Counted from the stretch's first letter, positions 1-8,992 are shown. The stretch is DNA of 64,000 nucleotides from Halococcoides cellulosivorans (GCF_003058365.1 NZ_CP028858.1:868001-932000); one strand, 5' to 3'. The notes: generated by a model from the sequence alone, not told the origin. Numbers and translations: made by a program.

Positions 1-1070
1 TACTGGACGGTGACGGTCACCAGCCCGAGGTTGTCGTTGACGAGCAGGAACTCGATCGGCTCGACCCAGTTCGCCGCCGGGAGGACCGACGTGACGACCC
101 CCTCGACGGCCGGGTTGTAGTACTCTCCGAAGACGACGATTTCGAGGAAGTCGACGACCTTCTGGGCGACGACGACGCCGATGAGATAGAAGATCACGCC
201 GAGGATCGCGAGTGCGATCGGCGTGCCCGTCAGGGGGTCGATCATCAGATCGCTGAACCGCTCCGCCAGCGGTCGCCCGCGGTCGCCACGATGCTGGACG
301 GCGTCGATCACGTCACCGACCCGCCGGCGGCGATTGCCGTAGACGGCTTCGCGCTGTCCGGAGGCGAACACGCCGCCGTCGGCGGCGACGCCGTCTTGAT
401 CGGCAGCGTCGTCGGCCGCCGCGTCGTCCGGGCCAACTGGGTCGTCGAACCCGTCGTCGGCGTCCGCGACCGCCCGCGCCGTCGGCTCGTCGTCTTCGAC
501 GAGCAGCGTCTTTCGCGCGCGGCCGACCTCGACGGCCGGCAGATCGGAGAAAAACCGCTCGATGCCGGTTTCGTCGGGCGCGCTCGCTTCGGGGAGTCGA
601 TCCCGTAGCTCGCCGATCCCGTCGCCGTCGACGGCGACCGTCGGGACGACCGGCACGCCGAGTTCGGCCTCCAGCGCCTCGACGTCGATCTCGATCCCGT
701 CGGCCGCAGCCTCGTCCATCATGTTGAGCGCGACGACCGTGGGGATCCCCATGTCGAGTAACTGCAGGGTCATGAAGAGGTCGCGATCGAGCTGGGTCGC
801 GTCGACGACGTTGATCACCCGATCGGCCTCGTTCAAGACGATGTCGCGCGTGACGCGCTCTTCTTCCGAAAACGAGGAGATGCCGTGGGCGCCGGGCGTG
901 TCGGTCAGCCGGTAGTCGTCGCACTCACCCTGGGTCGTGTCGACGGTCGTCCCGGGATAGTTCGAGACGTCGACGTAGCTGTCCGCGAGCGCTCCGAAGA
1001 CGACGCTCTTGCCGACGTTCGGTGCGCCCACCAGCGCGACCGTTTCCCGGTGCTCGACGTCGTCGCTCAT
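1..1070 (-). CDS. feoB: Ferrous iron transport GTPase FeoB, C-terminal part outside the window
   Basis: FeoB is the inner-membrane Fe(II) uptake protein with a cytoplasmic G domain. Reading leftwards from ATG at 1070 there are 356 codons with no stop, so the gene is cut by the window edge. The G1 loop GAPNVGKS lies at residues 15-22, DTPG at 57-60 and NMMD (G4) at 116-119. An acidic Asp/Ala-rich linker follows, then the first hydrophobic segment of the Fe(II) channel (around positions 150-250). The start codon overlaps the feoA stop by 4 nt (TCAT at 1067-1070), which implies translational coupling and co-regulation from the palindrome upstream of feoA. The G domain and family assignment are clear; the gate residues cannot be seen here. 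Confidence 0.95.
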   Translation of the reverse strand, partial: MSDDVEHRETVALVGAPNVGKSVVFGALADSYVDVSNYPGTTVDTTQGECDDYRLTDTPGAHGISSFSEEERVTRDIVLNEADRVINVVDATQLDRDLFMTLQLLDMGIPTVVALNMMDEAAADGIEIDVEALEAELGVPVVPTVAVDGDGIGELRDRLPEASAPDETGIERFFSDLPAVEVGRARKTLLVEDDEPTARAVADADDGFDDPVGPDDAAADDAADQDGVAADGGVFASGQREAVYGNRRRRVGDVIDAVQHRGDRGRPLAERFSDLMIDPLTGTPIALAILGVIFYLIGVVVAQKVVDFLEIVVFGEYYNPAVEGVVTSVLPAANWVEPIEFLLVNDNLGLVTVTVQ

Positions 1071-1291
1071 GCGTGGCGATCGATCGTGATCTCGTCGGCC
1101 AGCGCCGATCCCAGCGCGAGTTCGGTTCCGTTGCGCCGGAGGATGACGGGCCCGTTCGTGAGCTGTCTCCGACACTCGACCGGGCCGTCGAGAAAGCCCA
1201 GCCGAAGGAGCCTCGCGCGCGTGTCGTCGTCGGGGACGTCACGCATCTCGATCGACTCCCCCGGATCGGCGTCGGCCAGCGCGGTATCCAT
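1067..1291 (-). CDS. feoA: FeoA domain protein
   Basis: This is a 74-residue SH3-like FeoA protein, the small cytoplasmic partner needed for FeoB-mediated Fe(II) uptake. The body shows the typical FeoA pattern: a short acidic N-terminus, an RLLRLGFLDG turn, then a hydrophobic strand ending in LALGSALADEITID. The length is normal for stand-alone FeoA. It is first in a two-gene operon and its stop overlaps the feoB start (ATGA). The ATG at 1291 abuts a DtxR-type palindrome at 1292-1305, so the message is probably leaderless and repressed when iron is sufficient. Confidence 0.93.
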   Translation of the reverse strand: MDTALADADPGESIEMRDVPDDDTRARLLRLGFLDGPVECRRQLTNGPVILRRNGTELALGSALADEITIDRHA

Positions 1292-1305
1292 TTAGGTCCA
1301 CCTAA
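1292..1305 (-). promoter_or_regulatory. DtxR/IdeR/SirR-like operator directly upstream of feoA
   Basis: The sequence TTAGGTCCACCTAA is a perfect inverted repeat with 6-bp arms and a CC spacer. It touches the feoA start codon. The arms match the TTAGGT half of the DtxR/IdeR iron-box consensus, which haloarchaeal Idr/SirR-type regulators also use. A T-rich stretch at about 1307-1314 lies just upstream on the transcribed side, followed by a further CCTAA-like half site. A repressor here would block a leaderless transcript start. Which regulator binds is inferred. Confidence 0.75.
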
Positions 1306-1401
1306 GTAAAAATTAGGGTGGCCAAAGATAAAGGCTCGATCGGGTTCCCGGCTCGTGAAAATTGCCGCTATTCGCGGTCCCTGTGGCGTCTGGAACGCGA
1401 A

Positions 1402-2841
1402 TTACACCGTTTCGAACAGGGCGAGCACGTCCTGGAGATCGACGCCACCGTCGCCGTCGATGTCGAACAGCGCGGCGTTCTCCTGGACGGACGGCGAATC
1501 GGTGTGCTGGAAGAGCGTGTTCACGTCCGGGAAGTCGAGTTTGTCGTTCGCGTTGAAGTCCTCGTACAGGCCGTCACCGTCGACGTCCTGGGGGACGGTG
1601 CCGTCGATCGCGGGTGGTGTGGGCGTCTCCGTGGTCGTCCCGGGCGTCGTCTCGTCGGTCGGCACGTCGCCATCGGGTTCGTTCACGCCGCGGTACGTTT
1701 CGAGTTCGGCCCGCCAGAACTCTCCGAATTCGTTGAGCGACCAGTCGTGATTCATCATCGCGGGACTCCACTTGGAGTCGAAACACCAGACCGTCCAGCT
1801 GACCTGGGGGTACTCCTCGAAAAAGTCGACGAAGTCCTGGCCTTCCTCCTCGGCGCTCCCGACCAGATACGGCGACCCGTCCTGGGCCCACCCGAACTCG
1901 GTCATGAACACGGGGACGTTCTCGGCTGGCGGGCCGAAGTACTCTCCGAGCGGGCGCAAATTCTCGTGGGCGTAGACGTGGCCCACGTAGCCGAGATTGT
2001 CGCCGTCGAACTCGTTGGCCTCGTCTTTGGCCCAGTAGGTGTACTGACTCCAGCGGGGCGACCCGATGATGATCGGATTCTGGGGCGCGTTCTCGCGGAT
2101 CGTATCCACCCAGGGCTGGGCGGCTTCCTTCCAGACGTCCCACCCTTCCTCTTTCGCCCGGTCTTCGGTCACGGCGACGTTCGTCGTCGGGTCGCCCTCG
2201 CCCGGGAACGGCCCGATGGGTTCGTTGTACACCTCGTAGATGACGTGGGAGTCCTCGGCGTAGCGTGGTGCGACGGTCTCCCAGAACATCGTCAACTCGG
2301 CGTCGGTCTCCTCGCTCGTATAGAGGTACTCCTCGCCCTGTTCGCGGTGGCGGTGGTAGTCGACGATACAGTAGACGTTCCGCTCGGCACAGTACTCGAC
2401 GGCCGGGTCGACGTACGTCTCCAGGTAGGTGTCGAGTTGGTCCTGGGTGAACCCCGGCATCGGCGGGATGCCACCCGTATTGTGCCCGCCGATGTCGAGG
2501 GGCTGGAGCGGCAACCGGATGACCCGGGAGTACCAGCCCCGTTCGGGGTCGGTCGCGCGTCCGATGGTCTCGTCGTGGTCCGGGCGGAAGTCCTTCGAGT
2601 CCATCCGCTTGGCGTCGGGGACGTTGACGCCGCGCAGCGTGACCTCGTTGCCCGAGGGGTCTTTCATCCAGTTGCCGTCGCGGTGGAGCCACGGCGTCGC
2701 GATGCCGACCGCTCCGGCCGTCCCCAGCGCGAGGCCGCCGACGGTCCCCGCGGCGACGCTCGCGCCGGCGGCTTTGAGGAACGTTCGTCGCGTCGGTCTC
2801 GACACTGTGCGATCGGTCGTGGGCCGTGTGCTGTCGGTCAT
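1402..2841 (-). CDS. Secreted GH5-family glycoside hydrolase (endoglucanase-like) with dockerin-like C-terminus
   Basis: This 479-residue protein begins with a twin-arginine signal (RRTFLK at 18-23, Ala/Gly-rich core to about 45), so it is exported folded. The catalytic domain spans about residues 50-385. It has the GH5 acid/base in YNEP (Glu207) and the nucleophile in MTEFGW (Glu315), fitting a retaining endo-beta-1,4-glucanase-type enzyme. A Thr/Pro linker (about 392-412) leads to two EF-hand-like repeats, DVDGDG at 419-424 and DIDGDG at 460-465, each followed by an LxF helix as in type I dockerins. The next gene upstream encodes a GH10 enzyme with the same tail. The family and export route are well supported; the substrate (cellulose, mannan or other beta-glucan) is not fixed by the sequence. 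Confidence 0.88.
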   Translation of the reverse strand: MTDSTRPTTDRTVSRPTRRTFLKAAGASVAAGTVGGLALGTAGAVGIATPWLHRDGNWMKDPSGNEVTLRGVNVPDAKRMDSKDFRPDHDETIGRATDPERGWYSRVIRLPLQPLDIGGHNTGGIPPMPGFTQDQLDTYLETYVDPAVEYCAERNVYCIVDYHRHREQGEEYLYTSEETDAELTMFWETVAPRYAEDSHVIYEVYNEPIGPFPGEGDPTTNVAVTEDRAKEEGWDVWKEAAQPWVDTIRENAPQNPIIIGSPRWSQYTYWAKDEANEFDGDNLGYVGHVYAHENLRPLGEYFGPPAENVPVFMTEFGWAQDGSPYLVGSAEEEGQDFVDFFEEYPQVSWTVWCFDSKWSPAMMNHDWSLNEFGEFWRAELETYRGVNEPDGDVPTDETTPGTTTETPTPPAIDGTVPQDVDGDGLYEDFNANDKLDFPDVNTLFQHTDSPSVQENAALFDIDGDGGVDLQDVLALFETV

Positions 2842-3059
2842 GGCTTGGGGAAGGTGTCTCGGTACCGACCGGCTGGATCGACCTCGCGGGTCAGATCAAC
2901 ACCGGTGACGCGTCTCTCCGAATATTTTGGGGTCCAGGATACTTCAATATACGGCCCGCACAGCGAAAGGAACGACTCGGTCGACACCCACCACTCGCGT
3001 CGTGGTGTCGACCACCGCGGAGGCCAGCCAGCCTGTGGACTCGGTCGGAACCGTCCAGA

Positions 3060-4814
3060 TCAGACCATCTCGAACAGCGCGAGCACGTCCTGGGAGTCGA
3101 GGTCGCCGTCGCCGTCGAAGTCGTAGTACTGGCTGTTGTCCTGGGCGACCGACTGATCGGTGTTCTGGAACAGTTCGTTCACGTCGGGGAAGTTCAGCGT
3201 TCCGTCACCCGAGAGGTCCTCGTACAGGCCGTCGCCGTCGGGGTCGGTCGCCCCGTTGGGCCAACTCGGGCCGTCTCCGGTGCTGGATCCGTCGAGCGAG
3301 ACTGAGACACTGGTCGTTCCGTCCGAATCGGTGACCTCGACCGTTGCCGTCGCGGACGTCCCGTTCGCGGAGACGGTCACGTCGTGGGTGCCCAGGAAGG
3401 CACTCGTCGAGTAGACCCCGGAGCCGTCGGCCGTGCCCGTCTCGGCGGTCCACCACTCGTCGAAGACCAGATTTCGCCAGACGTCGAGCGCGGGTTTCTC
3501 CGACCAGTCCGCCCGGAAGAACGGTGCGTCTTTCTCCTGGCCGGCATCGTCGCCCCAGTGGAGGGGATCCCAGAAGTTCCAGACGAGGAACTGCTCGGCG
3601 GCAGGGTGGCTGAAGAAGATCTTCAGGGCCCGATACATGAAGTCGGCCTGTTCTTGCTCGCTCCAGTTGCCTTTGTACATGTCGAACTCCGACATGCGCA
3701 GGCCCGCGCCCTTGCCGGCGAACCGCTCGAACTCCTGCCAGAATCGGTCCTGAGTCAGGGTGTCCCAGGACCCGAAGTGGGACTGGAAGCCGATGCCGTC
3801 CAGGTCGATCCCTCGATCCTCGATCAGGTAGTCGATGGCGGCCTCGTACTGGTCTTCGATCTTGCCGATCCGACCCACGAGGGTGTTGTACTCGTTGACG
3901 GCGATCCCGATGTCGTCGTACTTGTCGGTGACCTCCTGGGCTTTCTCGAACCAGTCACCGAGGACCTGGGCGGTCGCCTGGTCGACCGAGGAGTCGTCGA
4001 ACCCACTGCCCTCGACCGCGTAGATCATCTCGGGGACGTTGATGAACTCGTTGGCGATCTCCCACTCCATGACGCTTTCCCCGTAGTAGTCGATGATTCG
4101 CTCGATGTGACCAAGCGTTCGGTCGATGATGAGCTGGGGGTCGTGGTCGGCCTCGCTGAAGTCGTCGTGGCTGAAGTCCGTGTCGTTGGGGCCCATCCCC
4201 ATCGCTTCAGCGACGTCCGGGGGGACGCCGTAGGCGTCGACGTTGCCCCAGACACAGACGTGTCCACGGACGTCCATGTCGCGTTCGTTCGCCCAGTCGA
4301 CCGCCCAGTCGGCCACCTCGTTGCCAGCGGTCTCGTCGGGGTTCTGCCAGTCGTTCTCCCAGATGTTCCACTTCGTGTAGTTCTCGAAGACGATCGTGTT
4401 GAACAGTTCTTCGGTGTACTGGCGATACGTCTCCATGTCCTCCTCGTCGGCGGTCTTCTGTTGGCCGTCGACGCCCTGGTACTCGATCGGGTCGCCCCAC
4501 TGTTCGGCCCGATAGAGGAACTCCGCGTTGACTGCCGTCCCGAACGTAAAGTCGTGGTCTTGCTGTTCGATCTCGACGGTCGCGTCGGGAACGGTGTTGC
4601 CCGATCCGTCCTCGACGGTGATCTCCAGGTCGCCCGTGCGGTGCTCCTGGATGCGCGTCTCGGCGTCCGATTCCCACGCTGCCGCCGTCCCGGTTGCCCC
4701 CAATCCGACGACGCTGGCCCCTGCCGCCGCGCCAGTCATCTGGAGCAGCGAGCGACGATCGATGTCGGCCCCCTCTGACTCGTCCACGTCCTCCGGTGTT
4801 CGATCCAGTCCCAT
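3060..4814 (-). CDS. Secreted GH10-family endo-1,4-beta-xylanase with dockerin-like C-terminus
   Basis: This 584-residue protein starts with RRSLLQMTG, a twin-arginine signal, at residues 20-28. A short beta-rich module (about 60-90) precedes a GH10 barrel with the acid/base in WEIANEF (Glu256), GFQSHFG at 342-348 and the nucleophile in MSEFDM (Glu376). The hydrolysed bond would be internal beta-1,4 linkages of xylan. After the barrel comes an Ig-like stretch rich in Thr/Val (about 460-510), then two Ca-binding dockerin-type repeats (DPDGDG at 524-529 and DFDGDG at 565-570). It lies 218 nt upstream of the GH5 gene on the same strand. The spacing suggests a separate promoter, but joint function in plant-polymer breakdown is likely. 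Confidence 0.92.
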   Translation of the reverse strand: MGLDRTPEDVDESEGADIDRRSLLQMTGAAAGASVVGLGATGTAAAWESDAETRIQEHRTGDLEITVEDGSGNTVPDATVEIEQQDHDFTFGTAVNAEFLYRAEQWGDPIEYQGVDGQQKTADEEDMETYRQYTEELFNTIVFENYTKWNIWENDWQNPDETAGNEVADWAVDWANERDMDVRGHVCVWGNVDAYGVPPDVAEAMGMGPNDTDFSHDDFSEADHDPQLIIDRTLGHIERIIDYYGESVMEWEIANEFINVPEMIYAVEGSGFDDSSVDQATAQVLGDWFEKAQEVTDKYDDIGIAVNEYNTLVGRIGKIEDQYEAAIDYLIEDRGIDLDGIGFQSHFGSWDTLTQDRFWQEFERFAGKGAGLRMSEFDMYKGNWSEQEQADFMYRALKIFFSHPAAEQFLVWNFWDPLHWGDDAGQEKDAPFFRADWSEKPALDVWRNLVFDEWWTAETGTADGSGVYSTSAFLGTHDVTVSANGTSATATVEVTDSDGTTSVSVSLDGSSTGDGPSWPNGATDPDGDGLYEDLSGDGTLNFPDVNELFQNTDQSVAQDNSQYYDFDGDGDLDSQDVLALFEMV

Positions 4815-4989
4815 ATCACCCGTACTTTGTGCTCTGGGATCGTAAAATTATCGCTCGGAGTGTCGAATTCAACGGTCCCGATAGTACGACATTCGGGGTC
4901 GTTCTCGTCTGTCTGCTCCGCGTCGGAACGCCGTCGGGGGATCGTGACGCCGCCACTGCGTCGGTCCTGGCGAGTGACAACGGAGGAGA

Positions 4990-5433
4990 CTATCCCGTCC
5001 CGTTCCAGGTACTCATCGTCGTCCGTCCCCCGCTCTCGTTGAGGTAGTTGACGCGTATCGTCTCCTCCGGGCTGACCTCCTGGTCGTAGGCGCCGTTGGG
5101 GCCGATGCGGACGACGGTGCCCGGACCGACCGGTGTCGACTCGTTCATCTGGTCGTTCAGCGCCGCCCAGGTCGCCCGTCTGTCTGCACCTTCGATTTCG
5201 ATCTGTCCGGCGGGGATCGGTTCGCCGGAGTCGAACGTGATCAACAGCATCGATTGGGGCTCGAAGTACTGGTACGAAAAGGTCGCGTCGGGGCCCTCGG
5301 TCTGGGACTGAACGTAGAGGACGTTGACGCCGACGACGGCGATGACGAGCAGGGCCATGACGACGATCGTGAGGAGACTCGTGAGTTCCGAGACCGCACG
5401 ATCGTCGTCCGAACGGGGCCCGGGCATCGTCAT
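4990..5433 (-). CDS. Archaeal type IV pilin-like protein
   Basis: This 147-residue protein has the layout of archaeal pilin N-terminal (DUF1628) proteins. A short charged leader (DDDRAVSE) is followed at once by a hydrophobic segment (LTSLLTIVVMALLVIAVV) and then a soluble beta-rich domain. The leader fits recognition by the PibD prepilin peptidase, although the usual SPVIG after RAV is replaced by SELTS. It could therefore be a minor pilin or a membrane-anchored surface protein. The gene stands alone between the xylanase and a divergent oxidoreductase gene. M1 (5433) and M3 (5427) are both possible starts. Confidence 0.7.
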   Translation of the reverse strand: MTMPGPRSDDDRAVSELTSLLTIVVMALLVIAVVGVNVLYVQSQTEGPDATFSYQYFEPQSMLLITFDSGEPIPAGQIEIEGADRRATWAALNDQMNESTPVGPGTVVRIGPNGAYDQEVSPEETIRVNYLNESGGRTTMSTWNGTG

Positions 5434-5561
5434 CAGTAGGGTGTGGAGGCCCTTAACGATGGCCGCCGTCGCGGGGCGACTGCGTCGGGGTCGCCAGGCG
5501 GGAGGGCTCGGAACTGGCGACCCAACAGTGTTGACCCTGGGGCCCGAACCCCGACGCTATC

Positions 5562-6830
5562 ATGCCCGACGATGACACGCAACGCGACATCCTCGTCTGG
5601 GGCGCGACCGGCGTCGCCGGCGAGTTCGTCGCTGACGTCCTCACCGAGCAGTATGCGCCACCCGAGATATCGATCGCGCTCGGGGGTCGGGACGAACGCC
5701 GTCTCCAGGCGATCGCTGCGGAACTCGCGAATCGGCACGACTGGGACGCGATTCCGATCGTCGTGGGGGACGCGACCGATCGAGAGCGCCTCCGGGAAGT
5801 TGCCGCCCAGACCGACGTCGTCTGTAGCACCGTCGGGCCGTACGCTCGCCTCGGGACGGATCTCGTCGCGGCCTGTGTCGAGACCGGCACTGACTACTGC
5901 GATCTCACCGGCGAGATCCACTGGGTTCGCGAGATGATCGATCGGTACCACGACGCCGCCGTCGACGCGGGCGCACGCATCGTCCACTCGTGTGGGTTCG
6001 ACTCCGTCCCGGCGGATCTCGGCACGCTGCTCGTCCAGTCCGCCGCGATCGAACGGTACGACGAGCCCTGCGAGACCGTCCGGATCTTCGTCGAATCCGG
6101 GAGTGGGACCGTCAGCGGTGGGACCGCCGCCAGCATCGCCGCGATGTTCGACGCCGTCGCGTCCGATCCGCTCGCCCGCCAGACGCTCGCGAACCCCTAC
6201 TCGCTGGCCCCGCCGGGCGAGCGCGCCGGCGTCGATCCGGGTGCGTCACGTCGTCCGCACAGGGACGCACTCCGCGGGGCCTGGACCGGCCCGTCGCCGA
6301 TGGCCGACGTCAACGAGCGCGTCGTCCGCCGGTCGAACGCACTGTTGGACTATCCCTGGGGCCGGGAGTTCCGCGTTTCAGAGCGCATCCCGACGGGCTC
6401 TGGGATCGGCGGGGCCGCGCGGGCGTCGGCACTCGCCGGTGGCCTCGGACTCTTTGGCACTGCGATGGCGGTCGGCCCGGTCCGGTCGGCGCTCCAGCGG
6501 TGGGTGTTTCCCGCTCCCGGCGAGGGCCCCACGCGTGCGGAGACCGCAGACGGGCACTTTTCGATCCGCGTGATCGGGCGCGGGACGGCCCCAGACGGGC
6601 CCTTTACCGTGGCGGCGACGATCGGCGCGCCCTGGGATCCGGGCTACGGCGCGACGGCGCGGATGATCTCTGAGTGTGCGCTCTGTCTGGTCTTCGACGA
6701 CATCGACTCGCCGTTCGAGGGCGGTGTCCTGACGCCCGCCTCTGGGATCGGTCTGCCGCTGGCCGACCGACTACGTGCGGTAGGGTTCACTATGGCCGTC
6801 GATGACGGTCGTGAGGATCGAGGCGAGTGA
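5562..6830 (+). CDS. Saccharopine dehydrogenase family protein (trans-acting enoyl reductase-like)
   Basis: This 422-residue protein has an N-terminal Rossmann motif (VWGATGVAGEFVADVL, about 13-28), a GGRDERRL NADP ribose/phosphate-binding turn near residue 41, and the CSTVGPYARLG segment (about 90-100) typical of the saccharopine dehydrogenase/trans-acting enoyl reductase family. In that family HSCGFDSVPADLG marks the domain boundary and is also present here (about 142-154). Members reduce polyketide-like enoyl intermediates or act in lysine metabolism. In haloarchaea the substrate is unknown. It is a single gene whose stop overlaps no confident neighbour. Confidence 0.82.
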   Translation: MPDDDTQRDILVWGATGVAGEFVADVLTEQYAPPEISIALGGRDERRLQAIAAELANRHDWDAIPIVVGDATDRERLREVAAQTDVVCSTVGPYARLGTDLVAACVETGTDYCDLTGEIHWVREMIDRYHDAAVDAGARIVHSCGFDSVPADLGTLLVQSAAIERYDEPCETVRIFVESGSGTVSGGTAASIAAMFDAVASDPLARQTLANPYSLAPPGERAGVDPGASRRPHRDALRGAWTGPSPMADVNERVVRRSNALLDYPWGREFRVSERIPTGSGIGGAARASALAGGLGLFGTAMAVGPVRSALQRWVFPAPGEGPTRAETADGHFSIRVIGRGTAPDGPFTVAATIGAPWDPGYGATARMISECALCLVFDDIDSPFEGGVLTPASGIGLPLADRLRAVGFTMAVDDGREDRGE

Positions 6831-6985
6831 GCGGCCGCGATAGATGGATCACCGGACCAGCATCCGCGACGACCAGCCGGTTCATCGCTCGGACTGCAAT
6901 CCCCACGTCGAAAACTCTCGATCTCGGGCTGACTCCACTGTCGAAACTGGATCGCCGCCCGCGAACAATTAAGTCCATCACGCGC

Positions 6986-7225
6986 ATGGCAACTACTATC
7001 GCAATGATCGACCGGGCTCGGAGCCTCGACCGCGCGTCCAGCATTCAGTACGCCCTCATGATCGTCCTCGGCAGTGCCTGTTTCGTCGCTGCGCTCGCCC
7101 CGATCGGAAACGAGTTGAAAATCGCCGCCGTCTCGCTGTTCTTCGGGATCACTGCCGGCCTGTGGGTCTCACACCTCATCACGGTGGTCTACCCGCGTCA
7201 CCGATCGGGGGAGGTGGGTGAATGA
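6986..7225 (+). CDS. Small two-helix membrane protein, first of a coupled pair
   Basis: About 79 residues with two hydrophobic segments (IQYALMIVLGSACFVAALAP and AAVSLFFGITAGLWVSHLIT). I recognise no family. The frame stays open upstream to 6827, but composition there is not protein-like, so the start is placed at ATG 6986 or ATG 7004 (MIDRARS). The stop overlaps the next ORF by 4 nt (ATGA at 7222-7225), so the two small membrane proteins are probably made together and may form a complex. Confidence 0.6.
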   Translation: MATTIAMIDRARSLDRASSIQYALMIVLGSACFVAALAPIGNELKIAAVSLFFGITAGLWVSHLITVVYPRHRSGEVGE

Positions 7226-7455
7226 GCCCACAGTCTGCGGAGGTGAGTGCGTCCGAAGCGTCCGACGTGCCGTCGAATACCGGCGCGTATCTCCTGACCG
7301 TCGGGATGGTGACGATCGCGTTCGGGGCGCTGTTCACGCTCGTCTTTTCGGATCTGGTGGCGCTGTTGCTCGTCGGGGCTGTCGCTGTGGTCGCGCTGAT
7401 CAGCGTGGCGGCCGGACTGTCCACCGATTCGAACCTGCTCTTTCCGCAGGGCTGA
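7222..7455 (+). CDS. Small two-helix membrane protein, second of a coupled pair
   Basis: A 77-residue protein with an acidic N-terminus and two hydrophobic helices (about residues 22-42 and 46-65). It overlaps the preceding small membrane protein by 4 nt, a common haloarchaeal sign of translational coupling. No motif identifies a function. Its composition and the overlap make it a likely real gene. Confidence 0.62.
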   Translation: MSPQSAEVSASEASDVPSNTGAYLLTVGMVTIAFGALFTLVFSDLVALLLVGAVAVVALISVAAGLSTDSNLLFPQG

Positions 7456-7577
7456 TCTACCGAGGTGAGTCTCCGCTGGGGTCAGCCGCTCGACTCGGAG
7501 GTTCTGAGACGGCGTGTCCCGGCATCTCACGCCTCACGATCGACACTATTTGAGTTTCGAGGGCGTACTACTGGTCA

Positions 7578-8208
7578 ATGATGACATGGTCTCGTCGTGA
7601 GTTCGTGCGGCTTGCGACGGTCGGAGCGACAGCGGGGACTGCCGGCTGTTCCGCCCTATCGCCGTCGGGGTCGACAGACTCCGACTCGGGAGCCGAGACT
7701 GGGCAACGACCCGCACGCGACGCCGAGCCGATCACGGGGCGAGTCGTCGCTCTCGGCGGCGGTGGGATCGCCAGTGCGACCGTCAGTGCGATTGTGCCGG
7801 GTCGGGGAGTCGTCGCCGAGACGACCACTGATGATCGGGGCCGATTCGAAATCGCGGGACCGACTGGGCCGGTTTGGGTGCGCGCGACTGAATCTGCGTT
7901 CGTCGGACGGACCGTCGCTGTGGCCCCGGGAGCGAGCCCACGTCTCAGGCTCACCCCTCGTGCTGGAACGGTCGCGCTCAGTTTCGGCGGCGACGTGATG
8001 TTCGGTCGTCGGTTTTACTCGTCTGTATCCGCCCGACGAGGGAGCAACCCGCGTCGCGTCGCTCGACGACATTCGGTTGATCGAATGGAGCAGGTCGGCG
8101 GCTGGCGGCAACGACTTCGATCACCTCCGTGTGAACGGGTCTGCGAGCGTCGAATTCGCCACGCGTGGCCACTCCGAGGACGTGATTTCGTGGGACGCGA
8201 TCGAGTAG
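7578..8208 (+). pseudogene. Broken CapA-family (PGA synthesis) lipoprotein gene
   Basis: The N-terminus reads as a TAT lipoprotein (RREFVR, lipobox TAGCSAL). It continues through a carboxypeptidase-regulatory-like beta domain (about 50-130) into LSFGGDVMFGRRF, the opening strand of the CapA metallophosphatase-like domain (usual pattern GDVMxGR). Directly after this, at about 8020, the frame becomes Arg-rich and not protein-like. The +1 frame instead reads as ordinary acidic protein for about 63 codons and stops at TAG 8206-8208. CapA domains need some 250-350 residues, so the middle is missing. The simplest reading is an internal deletion that also shifted frame. The start may be ATG 7578 or 7581. 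Confidence 0.72.
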
Positions 8209-8482
8209 TCGACCGTTCCGGTGGATCGGTCGTGTGAGCAGGTCATTCACTCGTCGTTGAGGCGCGCTGTTCCCAGTGGCCGTCCTGTGCCCGCTTTCGA
8301 TGTCTCGACCGGGGATCCGGAATCGAAGTCTGGAGTACGACGAAACTGTCAACATTCCATTCGAAATCGGCCAGGTCGGTCCAGATACCGCTTCCCTGTG
8401 ACGACTGTTCCCGGGCCCCGGTATCCATCATAAACTTTAATGCAGGTTTATGTGTCTCGCTGCCGTATACCATACTAGAGCC

Positions 8483-8992
8483 ATGACCGACCTCATCCTC
8501 CTCCCCCTCGACAGTAGCCCCGCGGCCGAGCAGGCGGCCGACCGCGTGGTCGATGTCGCCGACGAGCGTGACGCGGCGATTCACGCGCTGTTCATCGTCG
8601 ACAAGCGCGAACTCGGCGATCCCGCGCTGTGTAGCACCGAAGTCCTCATCATGGAGTACGAGGACGGTGGGCACGACCTGTTGACTGGCCTCGAAAATCG
8701 GGCCCACGAGCGCGGCGTACCGGTGGAGACTCGCCTGTGCCGTGGCGACCCCTGCGAGGAGATCTGTGCGGCCGTCGAGAAACACGACCCGGACCTGACG
8801 GTCCTCGGCGTCGATATCGAGGGATGCAAGTCGGTGACCCGAACCATGCGCCAGCCGGTCGTCAGAGAGGTCTGTGACGCTGTCGAGAATCAGGAGCCGG
8901 CGTTGACGGTGATCGGTGACGACCACCAGAACGAGCAGGACTCAGCGCCCCTGGAGGAGATCGAGGCGTTCGACCACGTGATCGTTCACTGA
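8483..8992 (+). CDS. UspA-type universal stress protein
   Basis: A single-domain protein of 169 residues, start MTDLILLPLDSSPAAEQA. It has the Usp alpha/beta fold order: strand, a helix after PLDSS, DPDLTVLGVD near residue 110, and a C-terminal strand EPALTVIGDD. The usual ATP-binding GxxG-9x-G(S/T) motif of canonical UspA is not evident, so it may be a non-ATP-binding member. Start ATG 8483 was chosen over the upstream in-frame ATG at 8450 because homology-like sequence begins there. An AT-rich promoter region lies at about 8428-8455. It converges on the heliorhodopsin gene. Confidence 0.8.
   Translation: MTDLILLPLDSSPAAEQAADRVVDVADERDAAIHALFIVDKRELGDPALCSTEVLIMEYEDGGHDLLTGLENRAHERGVPVETRLCRGDPCEEICAAVEKHDPDLTVLGVDIEGCKSVTRTMRQPVVREVCDAVENQEPALTVIGDDHQNEQDSAPLEEIEAFDHVIVH

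Noticed and set aside
1318-3126. 602-codon plus-strand frame opposite the GH5 gene
   Set aside because: Opposite a signal-peptide, GH5 and dockerin gene with catalytic residues; no motif of its own.
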